64,000 bases of DNA, from contig NZ_JACHJQ010000011.1 in the NCBI RefSeq assembly GCF_014203735.1, positions 248,001 to 312,000 of the forward strand. Direction: 5' to 3'. Positions 51,364 through 60,698 of this stretch are shown piece after piece. Both the position numbers and the translations under genes were made by a program. Below the pieces are notes generated by a model that ran no database searches, was not told the DNA's origin, and saw only the letters and a program-made list of their open reading frames with translations. The stretch comes from Actinophytocola algeriensis. GTDB taxonomy: Bacteria > Actinomycetota > Actinomycetes > Mycobacteriales > Pseudonocardiaceae. Every line of letters starts with the position of its first letter. The stretch's first letter is position 1.

Positions 51364-51872
51364 CACAGCAGCGGACGACACAGCAGCGGATGACACAGCA
51401 GGGGACGACACAGAGGACGAGCGGCGTGGAACTTCTCACGGAGACCGACACCCTGCGGTTCGGCAGGCGGATCGCGGAGCTGCTCGAACCCGGTGACCTG
51501 GTGCTGCTGACCGGCCCGCTCGGCGCGGGCAAGACGGTGCTGGCGAAGGGCATCGCCGAAGGGCTCGGCGTGGAGGGCCGCGTGAGTTCCCCCACGTTCA
51601 TCATCGCCCGCGAGCACCGCCCGGCAGAGGGGGGCCGCGGCATCCCGCTCGTGCACGTGGACGCCTACCGCCTCGGCGACGACTTCGCGCAGCTCGACGA
51701 CCTGGACCTGGACACCGAGCTGGTCGAGGCCGCGGTCGTCATCGAATGGGGCGAACCGGGCACGAGGCTGTCCGAAGACCACCTTCTCGTGAACTTGATC
51801 CGCCGGGCGGACGATTCAAGACTGGCAGAGGTGACTCCGTCAGGCTCTTGGGAAAAGCGCTGGTCGACGTAG
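51360..51872 (+). CDS. tsaE: tRNA t6A-modification ATPase TsaE
   Basis: The ~170-residue P-loop ATPase assists the TsaB-TsaD complex in making N6-threonylcarbamoyladenosine at tRNA position 37. Walker A is LTGPLGAGKT and the block VSSPTFIIAREH with HVDAYRL is the TsaE signature; IEWGE follows. ATG 51360 overlaps the upstream stop. The first ~22 residues (MTQQRTTQQRMTQQGTTQ) come from a 15-bp tandem repeat and are not part of the family; GTG 51426 would remove them. The N-terminus is therefore uncertain. Confidence 0.93.
   Translation: MTQQRTTQQRMTQQGTTQRTSGVELLTETDTLRFGRRIAELLEPGDLVLLTGPLGAGKTVLAKGIAEGLGVEGRVSSPTFIIAREHRPAEGGRGIPLVHVDAYRLGDDFAQLDDLDLDTELVEAAVVIEWGEPGTRLSEDHLLVNLIRRADDSRLAEVTPSGSWEKRWST
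51361..51420 (+). repeat. Four-copy 15-bp tandem repeat at the 5' end of tsaE
   Basis: Four units of 15 bp (TGACACAGCAGCGGA and variants) run from 51361 to 51420, the last copy being the most divergent. Being a multiple of three, copy-number changes would not shift the frame but would lengthen a Thr-Gln-Gln-Arg tail at the TsaE N-terminus and move the downstream GTG from the upstream stop. Confidence 0.85.
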
Positions 51873-51882
51873 TCTGGAGGGT

Positions 51883-52584
51883 ATGCGTGCGGTGATCTTC
51901 GACTGGGGTGGCACGCTCACCCCCTGGTATCCCGTCGACTACGTCGCCGCGTGGCGCAGCTACGCAGACCATTTACACCCGGAAGACGCGGCGCAGGCCG
52001 CCCGGGTCGCGCAGGCCATCGTGGCCGCCGAGGAACGGCACTGGACGGTCGCGCGCGACCACCACAAGGCCTTCACGCTGGCGCAGGTCCTCGACGCGGC
52101 GGGCGCCCCCCACCACGACGACGGGATGGCCGCGTACCGCACGTTCTGGGACCCGTCGACCTACACGGACCCCGACGTGGCGCCGACGGTGTCCGCGCTC
52201 AGGGAGAAGGGCCTGCGGCTCGGCGTGCTGTCGTCGACGCCGTGGCCGAGGGAGTGGCACGAGGAGGTCCTGCGCCGCGACGGCGTCCTCCACATGTTCG
52301 ACGCGCTCGTGTGGAGCTCGGACCTGATGTACACGAAGCCGCACGCGGAGGCGTTCCTCGCCGCGATGCGCGCGGTCGGGGTGGACGACCCGGCCGACTG
52401 CGTGTACGTCGGCGACCGGCTCTACGACGACATCTCCGGCGCCAAGTCCGTCGGCATGCGGGCCGTGCTCGTGCCGCACAGCGACATCCCGGAGTACCAG
52501 CGCGTGCCGGTCGACGTGGAGCCCGACGCGGTCATCCAGCGCTTGACCGACCTCCCCGACGTGGTGGAGCGCTGGCGGAACTAG
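51883..52584 (+). CDS. HAD-family phosphatase
   Basis: The 233-residue haloacid-dehalogenase-like hydrolase has motif I FDWGGTLT (Asp9, with Gly-Gly in place of the usual DGT), motif II LSSTPW, motif III Lys in YTKPHAEAF and motif IV VGDRLYDDISGAKS. A helical cap lies between motifs I and II. It probably dephosphorylates a small phosphate ester. It sits between tsaE and tsaB with 10-11 bp gaps, so it belongs to the operon, but no t6A role is known. Confidence 0.85.
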   Translation: MRAVIFDWGGTLTPWYPVDYVAAWRSYADHLHPEDAAQAARVAQAIVAAEERHWTVARDHHKAFTLAQVLDAAGAPHHDDGMAAYRTFWDPSTYTDPDVAPTVSALREKGLRLGVLSSTPWPREWHEEVLRRDGVLHMFDALVWSSDLMYTKPHAEAFLAAMRAVGVDDPADCVYVGDRLYDDISGAKSVGMRAVLVPHSDIPEYQRVPVDVEPDAVIQRLTDLPDVVERWRN

Positions 52585-52595
52585 GCTTAACCGCC

Positions 52596-53261
52596 GTGCT
52601 GGTCATCGCGGTGGACACCGCGACCCCCGCGGTCACCGCCGGGGTCGTCAACGTCGAGGAGATGCTCGTCCTGGCCGAGTGCGTCACGGTCGACGCCAAG
52701 GCCCACGGCGAGCTGCTGACGCCGCACATCCTCACGGCGCTGAAGGAGGCGGACCGCACGTTCGCCGACATCGCCGCGATCGTCTGCGGCATCGGTCCCG
52801 GCCCGTTCACCGGCCTGCGTGCCGGCATGGCCACCGCGGCCGCGCTGGGACAGGCACTCGGCAAGCCCGTGTACCCGGTGTGCACGCTCGACGCGATCGC
52901 CGCCGAGAACGTCGCCGACAGCCCGCTGCTGGTCGCCTCCGACGCCCGCCGCAAGGAGATCTACTGGGCCACCTACGACGCCACGGGCAGGCGCGTCACG
53001 AACCCGGCGGTGGACAAGCCCGCGGACGTGGTCGAGCGGATCCCGTCGCTCTCGGTCGAGCGCGTCGCGGGCAACGGCGCCACCCTGTACGACCTGGGCC
53101 TGCCGCACACCGGGCAGGAGTACCCGAACCCGCTGGGCATCGCCATGGTCGCGCGCGACGACGTGCTGGCCGGCGCCAAGCCGCGGCCGTTCGTGCCGCT
53201 GTACCTCCGCCGCCCGGACGCCACCGAGCCGGGCGCACGCAAACGGGTGACCACGCGGTGA
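52596..53261 (+). CDS. tsaB: tRNA t6A-modification protein TsaB
   Basis: The 221-residue protein is the ASKHA-fold scaffold partner of Tsa[29 protein letters not shown] and [22 protein letters not shown] are typical. A C-terminal ARKRVTTR tail follows. It lacks a metal site, as expected. GTG 52596 is the start. Its TGA overlaps the GTG of rimI. Confidence 0.94.
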   Translation: MLVIAVDTATPAVTAGVVNVEEMLVLAECVTVDAKAHGELLTPHILTALKEADRTFADIAAIVCGIGPGPFTGLRAGMATAAALGQALGKPVYPVCTLDAIAAENVADSPLLVASDARRKEIYWATYDATGRRVTNPAVDKPADVVERIPSLSVERVAGNGATLYDLGLPHTGQEYPNPLGIAMVARDDVLAGAKPRPFVPLYLRRPDATEPGARKRVTTR

Positions 53262-53734
53262 CGTTCCGGCTCGCTCCGCTCCAGCGCGGGGACCTGGCTC
53301 GCTGCGCGGAGCTGGAGACCCTCGTGTTCCCCGACGACGACCCGTGGCGGGAGTCGGCGTTCCAGTCCGAACTGGACGCGGGCTACGAGTACTTCGGCGC
53401 CTACACCGACGAGGCCGGGCTCGTCGGGTACGCGGGTGTCTCCGTGCTCGGCGTGAAGGGGAATGCGGAGGCCAGCGTGCACAACATCGCCGTCGACCCG
53501 GCGTGGCAGGGCAAGGGCATCGGCAGGGCGCTGCTGCGTGCGCTGCTCGCCCGTGCCGACGAGGTCGCGGCCCCCGTCTACCTCGAGGTGCGCACCGACA
53601 ACGAGGCCGCGATCGGCCTGTACGAGGCGCACGGTTTCACCCGGATCGGCATGCGGCGCCGGTACTACTGGCCGTCCGGCGCCGACGCGTACACCATGGC
53701 GCGCCCCGCACAGGCCGCCGAGGAGGCCCCATGA
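53258..53734 (+). CDS. rimI: Ribosomal protein alanine N-acetyltransferase RimI
   Basis: The 158-residue GNAT acetyltransferase has [20 protein letters not shown] (acetyl-CoA P-loop QGKGIG) and [19 protein letters not shown], the RimI signature. It acetylates the N-terminus of S18 in E. coli. GTG 53258 overlaps the tsaB stop and the tsaD ATG overlaps its end. The tsaB-rimI-tsaD order is conserved in actinobacteria. Confidence 0.93.
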   Translation: MTFRLAPLQRGDLARCAELETLVFPDDDPWRESAFQSELDAGYEYFGAYTDEAGLVGYAGVSVLGVKGNAEASVHNIAVDPAWQGKGIGRALLRALLARADEVAAPVYLEVRTDNEAAIGLYEAHGFTRIGMRRRYYWPSGADAYTMARPAQAAEEAP

Positions 53735-54768
53735 CCATCGTGCTCGGCATCGAGAGCTCCTGCGACGAGACCGGCATCGGCATCGTCCGCATCGAGTCCG
53801 ACGGTGCGCTGACGCTGCTCGCCGACGAGGTCGCGTCCAGCGTGGACCAGCACGCCCGCTTCGGCGGCGTCGTGCCGGAGGTGGCGTCCCGCGCACACCT
53901 CGAGGCGCTGGTGCCGTCGGTGACGCGGGCGTTCGAGGCGGCGGCGCTCGAGCTGTCGGATGTGGACGCCATCGCGGTCACGTGCGGCCCCGGTCTCGCG
54001 GGCGCGCTGCTCGTGGGGGTGTCGGCGGCGAAGGCGTACGCGGCGGCGCTGAACGTGCCGCTGTACGGCGCGAACCACCTGCCCGGTCACGTGGCCGCCG
54101 ACACGTTGGAGCACGGCCCGCTGCCGTCGCCGTGCCTTGCGCTGCTCGTCTCCGGCGGGCACACCCAGCTGCTGCGCGTCGACGACCTCGCCACGAAGAT
54201 CACCGAGGTGGGCTCGACCATCGACGACGCGGCGGGCGAGGCGTACGACAAGGTGGCCAGGATCCTCGGCCTGCCCTACCCCGGCGGCCCGCCGATCGAC
54301 AAGGCCGCCCGCCGGGGCAACCCGGACGCCATCCGCTTCCCGCGCGGTCTCACCGGTCCCCGGGACGCGAAGTACGACTTCTCGTTCTCGGGCCTGAAGA
54401 CGGCGGTGGCGAGGTGGGTCGAGGCCCGCGAGGGCCAGGAGATCCCGGTCGACGACGTGGCGGCGTCCTTCCAGGAGGCGGTGGCGGACGTGCTCACCGC
54501 GAAGGCCGTCCGCGCCGCGACCGAACTGGGCATCGACACGATGGTCGTCTCCGGCGGCGTCGCGGCGAACTCGCGTCTGTCCACACTCGCGGCGGCGCGC
54601 TGCGCCGAAGCGGGGATCACGCTCCGCGTGCCCCGCCCACGGCTGTGCACGGACAACGGCGCCATGATCGCGGCGCTCGGCGCACACCTCGTGAAGGCGC
54701 AAGTGCGGCCGTCGTCTTTGGACCTGTCGGCGAATCCCGGCCTTCCTGTCGGCACCGTGACGGTCTGA
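53731..54768 (+). CDS. tsaD: tRNA t6A threonylcarbamoyltransferase TsaD
   Basis: The 345-residue catalytic subunit transfers the threonylcarbamoyl group to A37 of ANN-decoding tRNAs. Motifs are [10 protein letters not shown], the metal-binding HLPGH (His116, His120), [44 protein letters not shown] and CTDNGAMIA. The ATG overlaps the rimI stop by 4 bp. In M. tuberculosis groES-groEL follow; here a TIGR01777-type gene follows instead. Confidence 0.97.
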   Translation: MTIVLGIESSCDETGIGIVRIESDGALTLLADEVASSVDQHARFGGVVPEVASRAHLEALVPSVTRAFEAAALELSDVDAIAVTCGPGLAGALLVGVSAAKAYAAALNVPLYGANHLPGHVAADTLEHGPLPSPCLALLVSGGHTQLLRVDDLATKITEVGSTIDDAAGEAYDKVARILGLPYPGGPPIDKAARRGNPDAIRFPRGLTGPRDAKYDFSFSGLKTAVARWVEAREGQEIPVDDVAASFQEAVADVLTAKAVRAATELGIDTMVVSGGVAANSRLSTLAAARCAEAGITLRVPRPRLCTDNGAMIAALGAHLVKAQVRPSSLDLSANPGLPVGTVTV

Positions 54769-54785
54769 CCCGTACGCTCATCCGG

Positions 54786-55676
54786 GTGAGGGTCGCGGTC
54801 ACGGGAACCAGCGGTCTGCTGGGTGGCGCACTGGTGCGCGAGCTGCAGGCGCAGGGGCATGAGGTGCTCAGGCTGGTGCGCAGGAGGCCGGCGGCCCACG
54901 ACGAGGCGCTGTGGTTCCCGGAGGTCGACACCGGCAGCCTGCGCGGCGTCGACGCCGTCGTCCACCTGGTGGGCGAGCCGCTGGTGGGCAAGTGGTCCAC
55001 CCACCAACGCGAGGCGATCCGCGAGTCCAGAGTGCACGGAACCCGCCTGCTGGCCACCGCGTTGGCCGACATGCGGGACGGCCCCGGAGTGCTGCTGTGC
55101 GCCTCGGCGACGGGCTACTACGGCGACCGCGGCGTTGCGCTGCTGACGGAGGAAAGCCCGGCTGGCGTCGGCTTCCTGCCGTCGGTGTACGAGGCGGCGG
55201 AGAAGGCGGCCGCTCCGGCGGAGGCCGCGGGGCTGCGCGTGGTGCAGCTGCGGGTGGGAGTGCTGCAGTCGGCGGAAGCGGGCGGTCTGGCGATTCTCCT
55301 GCCGATGTTCCGGCGAGGCATGGGCATCCGGGCAGGTGCGGGCACCCAGTGGGTGAGCTGGATCGACCTCGCGGACGCGGTCAGTGCGGTGCTCCACGTA
55401 CTGGGTGGTTCGCTGTCGGGCCCGGTGAACGTCGTGGCCCCGAACCCGGTGACGAACCGGGAGTACGCGGACACGCTGGCGTCGGTGCTGAGCCGTCCCC
55501 GGCTGCTGGCCCTGCCCCCGGGCCTGGTGCGCAGGTTCTTCGGCGCCGGCCTGGCGGACGAGGTGCTGCTGGCAAGCACCCGAGTGGTGCCGGCACGCTT
55601 GCTGACCAGCGGTTTCGCCTTCGAGCACCCCACACTCCGAGAGACTCTGCAAAACCTGTTACTTCGGGTAACATGA
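54786..55676 (+). CDS. TIGR01777-family NAD-dependent epimerase (YfcH-like)
   Basis: The 296-residue extended SDR protein has the nucleotide-binding VTGTSGLLGGALV, the characteristic VVHLVGEPLVGKWS, KxxxxxSRVxGTRLL region (IRESRVHGTRLLATAL) and SATGYYGDRG. The end carries the DUF1731-type domain (RVVPARLLTSGFAFEHPTL). The family is widespread and of unknown substrate. GTG 54786 lies 17 bp after tsaD. The stop overlaps the next start (ATGA). Confidence 0.88.
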   Translation: MRVAVTGTSGLLGGALVRELQAQGHEVLRLVRRRPAAHDEALWFPEVDTGSLRGVDAVVHLVGEPLVGKWSTHQREAIRESRVHGTRLLATALADMRDGPGVLLCASATGYYGDRGVALLTEESPAGVGFLPSVYEAAEKAAAPAEAAGLRVVQLRVGVLQSAEAGGLAILLPMFRRGMGIRAGAGTQWVSWIDLADAVSAVLHVLGGSLSGPVNVVAPNPVTNREYADTLASVLSRPRLLALPPGLVRRFFGAGLADEVLLASTRVVPARLLTSGFAFEHPTLRETLQNLLLRVT

Positions 55677-56002
55677 CGCCCGTGAGCGACGACGAGGACG
55701 GCTACGCCGGCGAGGCCACCCTGGTGCTGGACGGTGCCGAGTTGTCGGTGACGGTCACGCTGAGGGGCAACTTCGAGCCGGTGGACGGCCGGTACCACTG
55801 GTACGGCCGGATCCAGGCGCACGACGAGGTGACGGAGAAGGCCGGGAGCCGCAAGCCGACCGCGTCGCTGCGGACGCCGTTCGGGGTGGCGGAGGGTGTG
55901 CTGTCGGATCCGGACCCGTGGGGCCGGTACCGCATCAGCGGTACGAGCCGCCCGCCGTTCGAGGTCCCGGTGACGTTGGAGGACCTGCCGGCGGGCTGTT
56001 GA
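55673..56002 (+). CDS. DUF4873-like protein
   Basis: The 109-residue beta-rich protein has YAGEATLVLDGAELSVTVTL, FEPVDGRYHWYGRI and WGRYRISGTSRPPFEVP. This fits DUF4873, found fused to or next to oxidoreductases and of unknown role. ATG 55673 overlaps the epimerase stop; GTG 55682 is an alternative. It is the last gene of the long plus-strand run from glmS. Confidence 0.75.
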   Translation: MTPVSDDEDGYAGEATLVLDGAELSVTVTLRGNFEPVDGRYHWYGRIQAHDEVTEKAGSRKPTASLRTPFGVAEGVLSDPDPWGRYRISGTSRPPFEVPVTLEDLPAGC

Positions 56003-56290
56003 CCCGGCTGGCCTCTGCCGCTGGCTCCACGCGACAGCGGCCCGTGTGCAACCCCAAGCGTCCCAACCGAAATCGCGCGCTGGGCGGCCGAGGGGCGTTG
56101 GCCTCCGGCCCCCGGATTCCACGCTACCGGACAGCACCGACGCGGAAGTCCGCCAGCGACAGCCGGCGCCCAACTCTGTGGACAACCAACCGCCCTGTGG
56201 ACAACCGCCCCTCACCGCGAGGGAACCGTCGGTCCCGTGCCGTAGCCTGGAAAACGGGGGCCGGAGGCCAGCCGCATCACAGGAACGACA
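56003..56290. repeat. Gap between convergent genes with repeats and DnaA-box pair
   Basis: No gene is supported. GGCCTCCGGCCCCC (56100-56113) and GGGGGCCGGAGGCC (56256-56269) form an exact 14-bp inverted repeat 140 bp apart. TGTGGACAA, the reverse of the actinobacterial DnaA box, occurs at 56177-56185 and 56196-56204. A 14-bp direct repeat (ATCACAGGAACGAC) lies at the amidase stop. Confidence 0.6.
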
Positions 56291-58204
56291 TCACAGGAAC
56301 GACAACCGCACGTCCACGTCGTCGACGTTCACGAACGCCACCCGGTGTCCGAACTGGATCTGCAGGTACTTCGTCTTCCCGCGCACCACCGTGTGGTTCG
56401 TCGCGTCATAGGTGACCGCCCAGTAGTACTCCGACGGCGTCACCAGGCCCACCGCGTACTTCTGTCCCGCGGACAGCGTGTACTGCAGCGGCGTCACCGC
56501 CTGCGGCGGGATCCCCGACGGATACGCGGCCGCCTCCGGGTAGGCGCGACCGTAGACCGGCACGGACGCAAGCCCCTTCTTCGGCGTGGCAACGAAACCG
56601 GCCGACCACGCGGCGTCCGACGCCTTGAACCAGCCCTTCTGGCCCAGGTACCACACCGCCACCCACGCACCGCGCCGCTCGGCGATCGCGAACGTCTGAC
56701 CCGTCTCGGCGCGCGCCGAGTGGTCGGAGATGTGCATCGTGCCCGGGGAACCGTCCGGGTGCAGCGCGATGTCGGTCAGCAGCGGCGCGTCGTCGGCGGG
56801 CGCGGTCCGCAGCACGACCGAGCCCGACCCGTGCGGCTCGCACGGCACCCCGGCCGTCTTGCACCCGGTGAACGCCGGCTTGTTCGTCGCGTAGTCCGGC
56901 CTGATCGTCGCGAGCCCGGTCAGCGACGTGCCCGTCGAGCGGAACGGCGCGCGCAGCAGCTCGAAGTAGTGCGCCCAGTCCCAGTACGGGCCCGGGTCCC
57001 AGTGCATCCCGCGCACCGTCGACGGGATCGTGCCCGGCACGTTGTCGTGGCCCAGGATGTGTTGCCGGTCAAGCGGAATCCCGTACTTGCCGGCCAGGTA
57101 CCGCACGAGCTTCGACGACGACCGGTACATCGCCTCGGTGTACCAGGCGCCGTTCGCCGCGAAGCCCTCGTGCTCCAGGCCGATGGACTTCGAGTTGATG
57201 TACCAGTTGCCCGCCTGCCACGCGACGTCCTTGGCCTTCACGTGCTGCGCGATGTGCCCGTCGGCCGACCGCAGCGTGTACTGCCAGCTCACGTACGTCG
57301 GGTCCTGCACCAGGTTCAGCGTGGTCTGGTAGCTGCCCTCGGTGTCGTGGATGATGATGTAGTCGATCTTCTGGCTCTGCGGCCGGTTCGCCTTGTCGTG
57401 GTTGCCGTAGTCGCCGTCACCGAACGCCTCGTACGGGGCCGGGATCCACTCGCACCCGAGGTCCGCAGGGCACTCCACCTCGCCCGCACCGGTCTGCCGG
57501 AGTCCGAGGTCGCCGAGCTGCGAGGCGTCCGCGTCGACCGGCGTGGCGGGCAGCGACACCCGCTGCCCGTCGTCGGTCACGCGCGAGACGCCCTCGCTGA
57601 TGGTCTTGAACACCTCGTCGGCGAAGGTCCGCGCCGACCCGGTGTCGGTGGCGCCGCTGTACTTGGCGACCGCGCCGTACCAGTCGCCGGGCGCGTCGCT
57701 GTCGACGCCGAGCCCACGCTGGTAGTCGGCCAGCAGGGCGGCGCCACCCCGGATGTTCTGCACCGGGTCCGACCGCAGCGTGGCGATGTCCACACCGGTC
57801 AGGTCGGCGGCGACGTCGACGGTCCGCAGCGACGGCGCGGAGAAGTCCTGTTCGCCCGGGTCGGGCGGGAGCATGGGGCGGGCCGTGTCACCACGGGGGT
57901 CCTCGGTGCCCTCGTCGTGGTGTGTCCCGCCGGAGTTGGCGGTGCCGACGTCGGTGAGGTGCATCGGGCCGTAGCCGGCGCTGGTGCTGGGCAGGCCTGC
58001 GTTGGTGTCCCAGCGGGACTCCAGGTAGGACACGCCGAGCAGCACGCTCTCCGGCACCCCGAACTCCTCGGCGGCGGCCGCGTAGGCCTCCTGCCTCGTG
58101 GTGGGTGGCGCGGTCCCCGGCGTGGCCGCCGCGGTCGACATGCCGGTGGCTAGACCGGCCGCGACGGCGGCGATGAGGATCGTGCGGGACGTCGATCTCG
58201 ACAT
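56291..58204 (-). CDS. Secreted N-acetylmuramoyl-L-alanine amidase
   Basis: The 637-residue exported protein has a Sec signal peptide (about 1-27) and an N-terminal lysozyme/SLT-like helical region (VLLGVSYLESRWDTNAG, SAGYGPMHL, GGAALLADYQ). A central Amidase_2 domain has zinc-site blocks IIIHDTEGS, IGLEHEGFA and HILGHDNVPG. The C-terminal part looks like SH3-type repeats (VVLRTAPADDAPLL, GQTFAIAERRGAWVAVWYLG). It should cut the MurNAc-L-Ala bond of peptidoglycan outside the cell. The ATG at 58204 has AGGAGG 6-7 bases upstream. Confidence 0.92.
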   Translation of the reverse strand: MSRSTSRTILIAAVAAGLATGMSTAAATPGTAPPTTRQEAYAAAAEEFGVPESVLLGVSYLESRWDTNAGLPSTSAGYGPMHLTDVGTANSGGTHHDEGTEDPRGDTARPMLPPDPGEQDFSAPSLRTVDVAADLTGVDIATLRSDPVQNIRGGAALLADYQRGLGVDSDAPGDWYGAVAKYSGATDTGSARTFADEVFKTISEGVSRVTDDGQRVSLPATPVDADASQLGDLGLRQTGAGEVECPADLGCEWIPAPYEAFGDGDYGNHDKANRPQSQKIDYIIIHDTEGSYQTTLNLVQDPTYVSWQYTLRSADGHIAQHVKAKDVAWQAGNWYINSKSIGLEHEGFAANGAWYTEAMYRSSSKLVRYLAGKYGIPLDRQHILGHDNVPGTIPSTVRGMHWDPGPYWDWAHYFELLRAPFRSTGTSLTGLATIRPDYATNKPAFTGCKTAGVPCEPHGSGSVVLRTAPADDAPLLTDIALHPDGSPGTMHISDHSARAETGQTFAIAERRGAWVAVWYLGQKGWFKASDAAWSAGFVATPKKGLASVPVYGRAYPEAAAYPSGIPPQAVTPLQYTLSAGQKYAVGLVTPSEYYWAVTYDATNHTVVRGKTKYLQIQFGHRVAFVNVDDVDVRLSFL

Positions 58205-58299
58205 GACGGCCTCCTGGACGGGCGACTCCAGCAGTGCACAACTCTGGTGCCGCCCGCCCCGGCGGTCAATAGTTTGCGACCGAACGGATCAGTTGGTTA

Positions 58300-58995
58300 C
58301 TAGATCCCGGTGACGCACCAGGCGTCGACGTCCTGCTCCATCTCGGCCGTGAAGCTCTCCGTCTCGCCGCCCAGCGAGATCTCGATCGACGCCTGTGCGG
58401 TGTCGCCGGACTCCTGGACGTCCTCGACGGTCGCGGACACGTCCATACCGGCCAACTGGGACAGTTCGGACTTCAGCTGCGACGCGACGCTCGACGAGCA
58501 CGCGTACTCGTCGATCAGGTCCTCGTCCTGCGTCTCGATGACCTCGACGACGACGTCGGCGAGCGCCTCCGGCGACGACGAGTCACCGCCCGAGCTGCTG
58601 CTGCCGCCGCTGCCACTGGACTCGCCGTCACCGGAGTCGCTGCCCGAGCCGCCGCCGCCCGGCCCCGGGATGCCGCCCGGCAGACCGGAGTCCTCGGACG
58701 TGTCGCCCCCGCCTGCCTTCGGCGGCGAGTCGTCGTCATCGCCAGTCAGGACGAGCACGAGCACGAGCGCCACGACGGCGACCACCACGACCCCGGCGAC
58801 CCCGACGATGAGACCCGTGTTGCTCTTCTTGGGCGGCGGGTACTGGCCGTAGCCACCGGGCCCGGGCGGCGGATAGCCGTAGCCGCCGCCCTGTTGTGGC
58901 GGTGGTGGCCCGTAGCCGCCCCCTTGTGGCGGTGGTGGTGGCCCGTACCCGCCGCCCTGAGGCGGCCCGTGTCCCCCCTGTTGCGGGTATGTCAC
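58300..58995 (-). CDS. Pro/Gly-rich membrane-anchored exported protein
   Basis: The 231-residue protein has a cytoplasmic Gly/Pro/Tyr/Gln repeat region (units of GGGYGPPPP, about 1-50), one transmembrane helix (about 60-84), an acidic Gly/Ser-rich linker and a C-terminal domain of about 90 residues outside the cell. The domain (DVVVEVIETQDEDLIDEYAC, VSATVEDVQESG, ISLGGETESFTAEM) holds two cysteines and resembles small DUF4333/DUF4878-type export domains. Function unknown. The start is GTG 58995 with AAGGGGG upstream. Confidence 0.75.
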   Translation of the reverse strand: MTYPQQGGHGPPQGGGYGPPPPPQGGGYGPPPPQQGGGYGYPPPGPGGYGQYPPPKKSNTGLIVGVAGVVVVAVVALVLVLVLTGDDDDSPPKAGGGDTSEDSGLPGGIPGPGGGGSGSDSGDGESSGSGGSSSSGGDSSSPEALADVVVEVIETQDEDLIDEYACSSSVASQLKSELSQLAGMDVSATVEDVQESGDTAQASIEISLGGETESFTAEMEQDVDAWCVTGI

Positions 58996-59064
58996 TGGAT
59001 TAGCCCCCTTGTGGAAAGTTCTGACCTCGGGAGCGTAACCGGTGGTCCCCGCGTCGCACGGCGG

Positions 59065-60618
59065 CTACGCGGGATGCAGCGACGGATCCCGGTCCGGGGT
59101 CACGAAGCTCGCCGCGGTCGAGACCGGGGCGTCCGGTGTGCGCACGTACGGCAGGATCCGGAAGTCCGACCGCAGCTCACCCGCCGTGAACGTCGTCCGC
59201 ACGTAACCCCGGCGGTTCTTGTAGAACTTCAGGTGCGGGTTCTCGGCCAGCTGCGTCGAGTTCGTGCCCTCGTTGCCGTCACCGCTGCTGGTGACCGAGG
59301 TGGCCACCAGCTCGACACCGACCCCGCGCGAGTCGGGCCGGTCGGCGTTCTCCTTGATCTCACCGGCCCAGTGCCGGTGCACGTCACCGGTCAGCACGAC
59401 CCCGTTGCGCACCTGCCCGAGCGCGGCGGCGATGCGGTCGCGGTTGGCGCGGTACCCGTCCCAGCCGTCCATGGAGAAGCCCTGCTGGGGCCCGGCGGTG
59501 AGGTCGCGCTGGGCGAAGAACACCTGCTGGCCGAGCACGTCCCAGCGTGCGCGCGAACGCCGGAACCCGTCGAGGAGCCACGCTTCCTGCTGGTCACCCA
59601 GGATCGTCCGCGAGGGGTCGAGCCGGTCGGCGCAGTCGATCTTCGTGCCGTCCCCGCAGGCCTGGTCGTCGCGGTACTGCCGGGTGTCGAGCATGTGGAA
59701 CGTGGCGAGGTCACCCCAGTTGAAGCGCCGGTACAGCCGCATGTCGATGCCCTGCGGCCGCGCCGACCGCCGCAACGGCATGTTCTCGTAGTAGGCCTGG
59801 AAAGCAGCGGCCCGCCGATCGAGGAAGGCGGGGTCGGGCGCCTCGGGAACGTCGTCGGCCCAGTTGTTCTCGGTCTCGTGGTCGTCCCAGACGACGAGCC
59901 AGGGCGCGGTGGCGTGCGCGAGCTGCAGGTCCGGGTCGGTCTTGTACTGGGCGTGCCGCTGCCGGTAGCCGGCGAGCGTCCGGGTTTCCGGCCCCACGAC
60001 GGTCCGCACGTCGGCGGCCTTGGCGGCGTACTCGTACTGGTAGTCGCCGAGGTGCAGCACGAGATCGGGCTGGTCCTGCGCGAGGCGGCGGTAGGCGGTG
60101 AAGAACCCCTCACCGAAGTGCGCACACGAGGCGAAACACATCGTCAGGCCCTGGGAAAGCCCACGCGCGGGGGTGGTGGTGGTCCGCCCGACCGGCGAGA
60201 GGTGCCCCTGAACCCGAAACCGGTAGAAGTACTCGGTCCCGGCCCGAAGCCCACCGACCTCGACGTGCACGGAGTGCGCGCCCCGCGGATCGGCGGTGGC
60301 GGACCCGGCCCGCACAACACGCCGGAACCGCTCGTCCTTGGCGACCTGCCACTGCACCTCGTAGCGACGGCCGGGCATCCCACCCAGGCCGGTGTCAGCC
60401 AGCGGGTCGAGCGCCAACCGGGTCCACAGCACCACGGAGTCGCTCCACGGATCCCCGGAAGCGACCCCGAGCGTGAACGGGTTGGCGGGCAAGGGCTTGC
60501 TGCCGGCGGCGGGCGCGGCGGAAGCCCAGGAAGGCGCGGCGACGGCAACCGCGCCAACCCCGACGGCAGCAACCCCGCCAACCAGGACAGACCGACGAGA
60601 AATGGATGAGCCGGGCAA
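59065..60618 (-). CDS. phoD: PhoD-type alkaline phosphatase / phosphodiesterase (Tat-exported)
   Basis: The ~517-residue enzyme has a Tat signal: SISRRSVLVGGVAAVGVGAV with twin Arg. The PhoD N-terminal Fn3-like domain (FTLGVASGDPWSDSVVLWTR) and catalytic domain follow, with CFASCAHFGEG, LHLGDYQYEY (metal Asp), WDDHETENNW and LTGDVHRHWAGE. PhoD enzymes use Ca/Fe and release phosphate from organic esters or teichoic acids. TTG 60618 follows AGGGAGG by 5 bases and puts the Tat motif near the N-terminus; a GTG at 60654 has no such site. Pho-box regulation cannot be judged from the 80-bp leader. Confidence 0.92.
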   Translation of the reverse strand: MPGSSISRRSVLVGGVAAVGVGAVAVAAPSWASAAPAAGSKPLPANPFTLGVASGDPWSDSVVLWTRLALDPLADTGLGGMPGRRYEVQWQVAKDERFRRVVRAGSATADPRGAHSVHVEVGGLRAGTEYFYRFRVQGHLSPVGRTTTTPARGLSQGLTMCFASCAHFGEGFFTAYRRLAQDQPDLVLHLGDYQYEYAAKAADVRTVVGPETRTLAGYRQRHAQYKTDPDLQLAHATAPWLVVWDDHETENNWADDVPEAPDPAFLDRRAAAFQAYYENMPLRRSARPQGIDMRLYRRFNWGDLATFHMLDTRQYRDDQACGDGTKIDCADRLDPSRTILGDQQEAWLLDGFRRSRARWDVLGQQVFFAQRDLTAGPQQGFSMDGWDGYRANRDRIAAALGQVRNGVVLTGDVHRHWAGEIKENADRPDSRGVGVELVATSVTSSGDGNEGTNSTQLAENPHLKFYKNRRGYVRTTFTAGELRSDFRILPYVRTPDAPVSTAASFVTPDRDPSLHPA

Positions 60619-60698
60619 GAGAACCTCCCTGTTCGGGTGACTCTCAAACCCCACAATCCGGTGGTGTCAACAACCGTCGATCTTCGATGAACCAGTAC

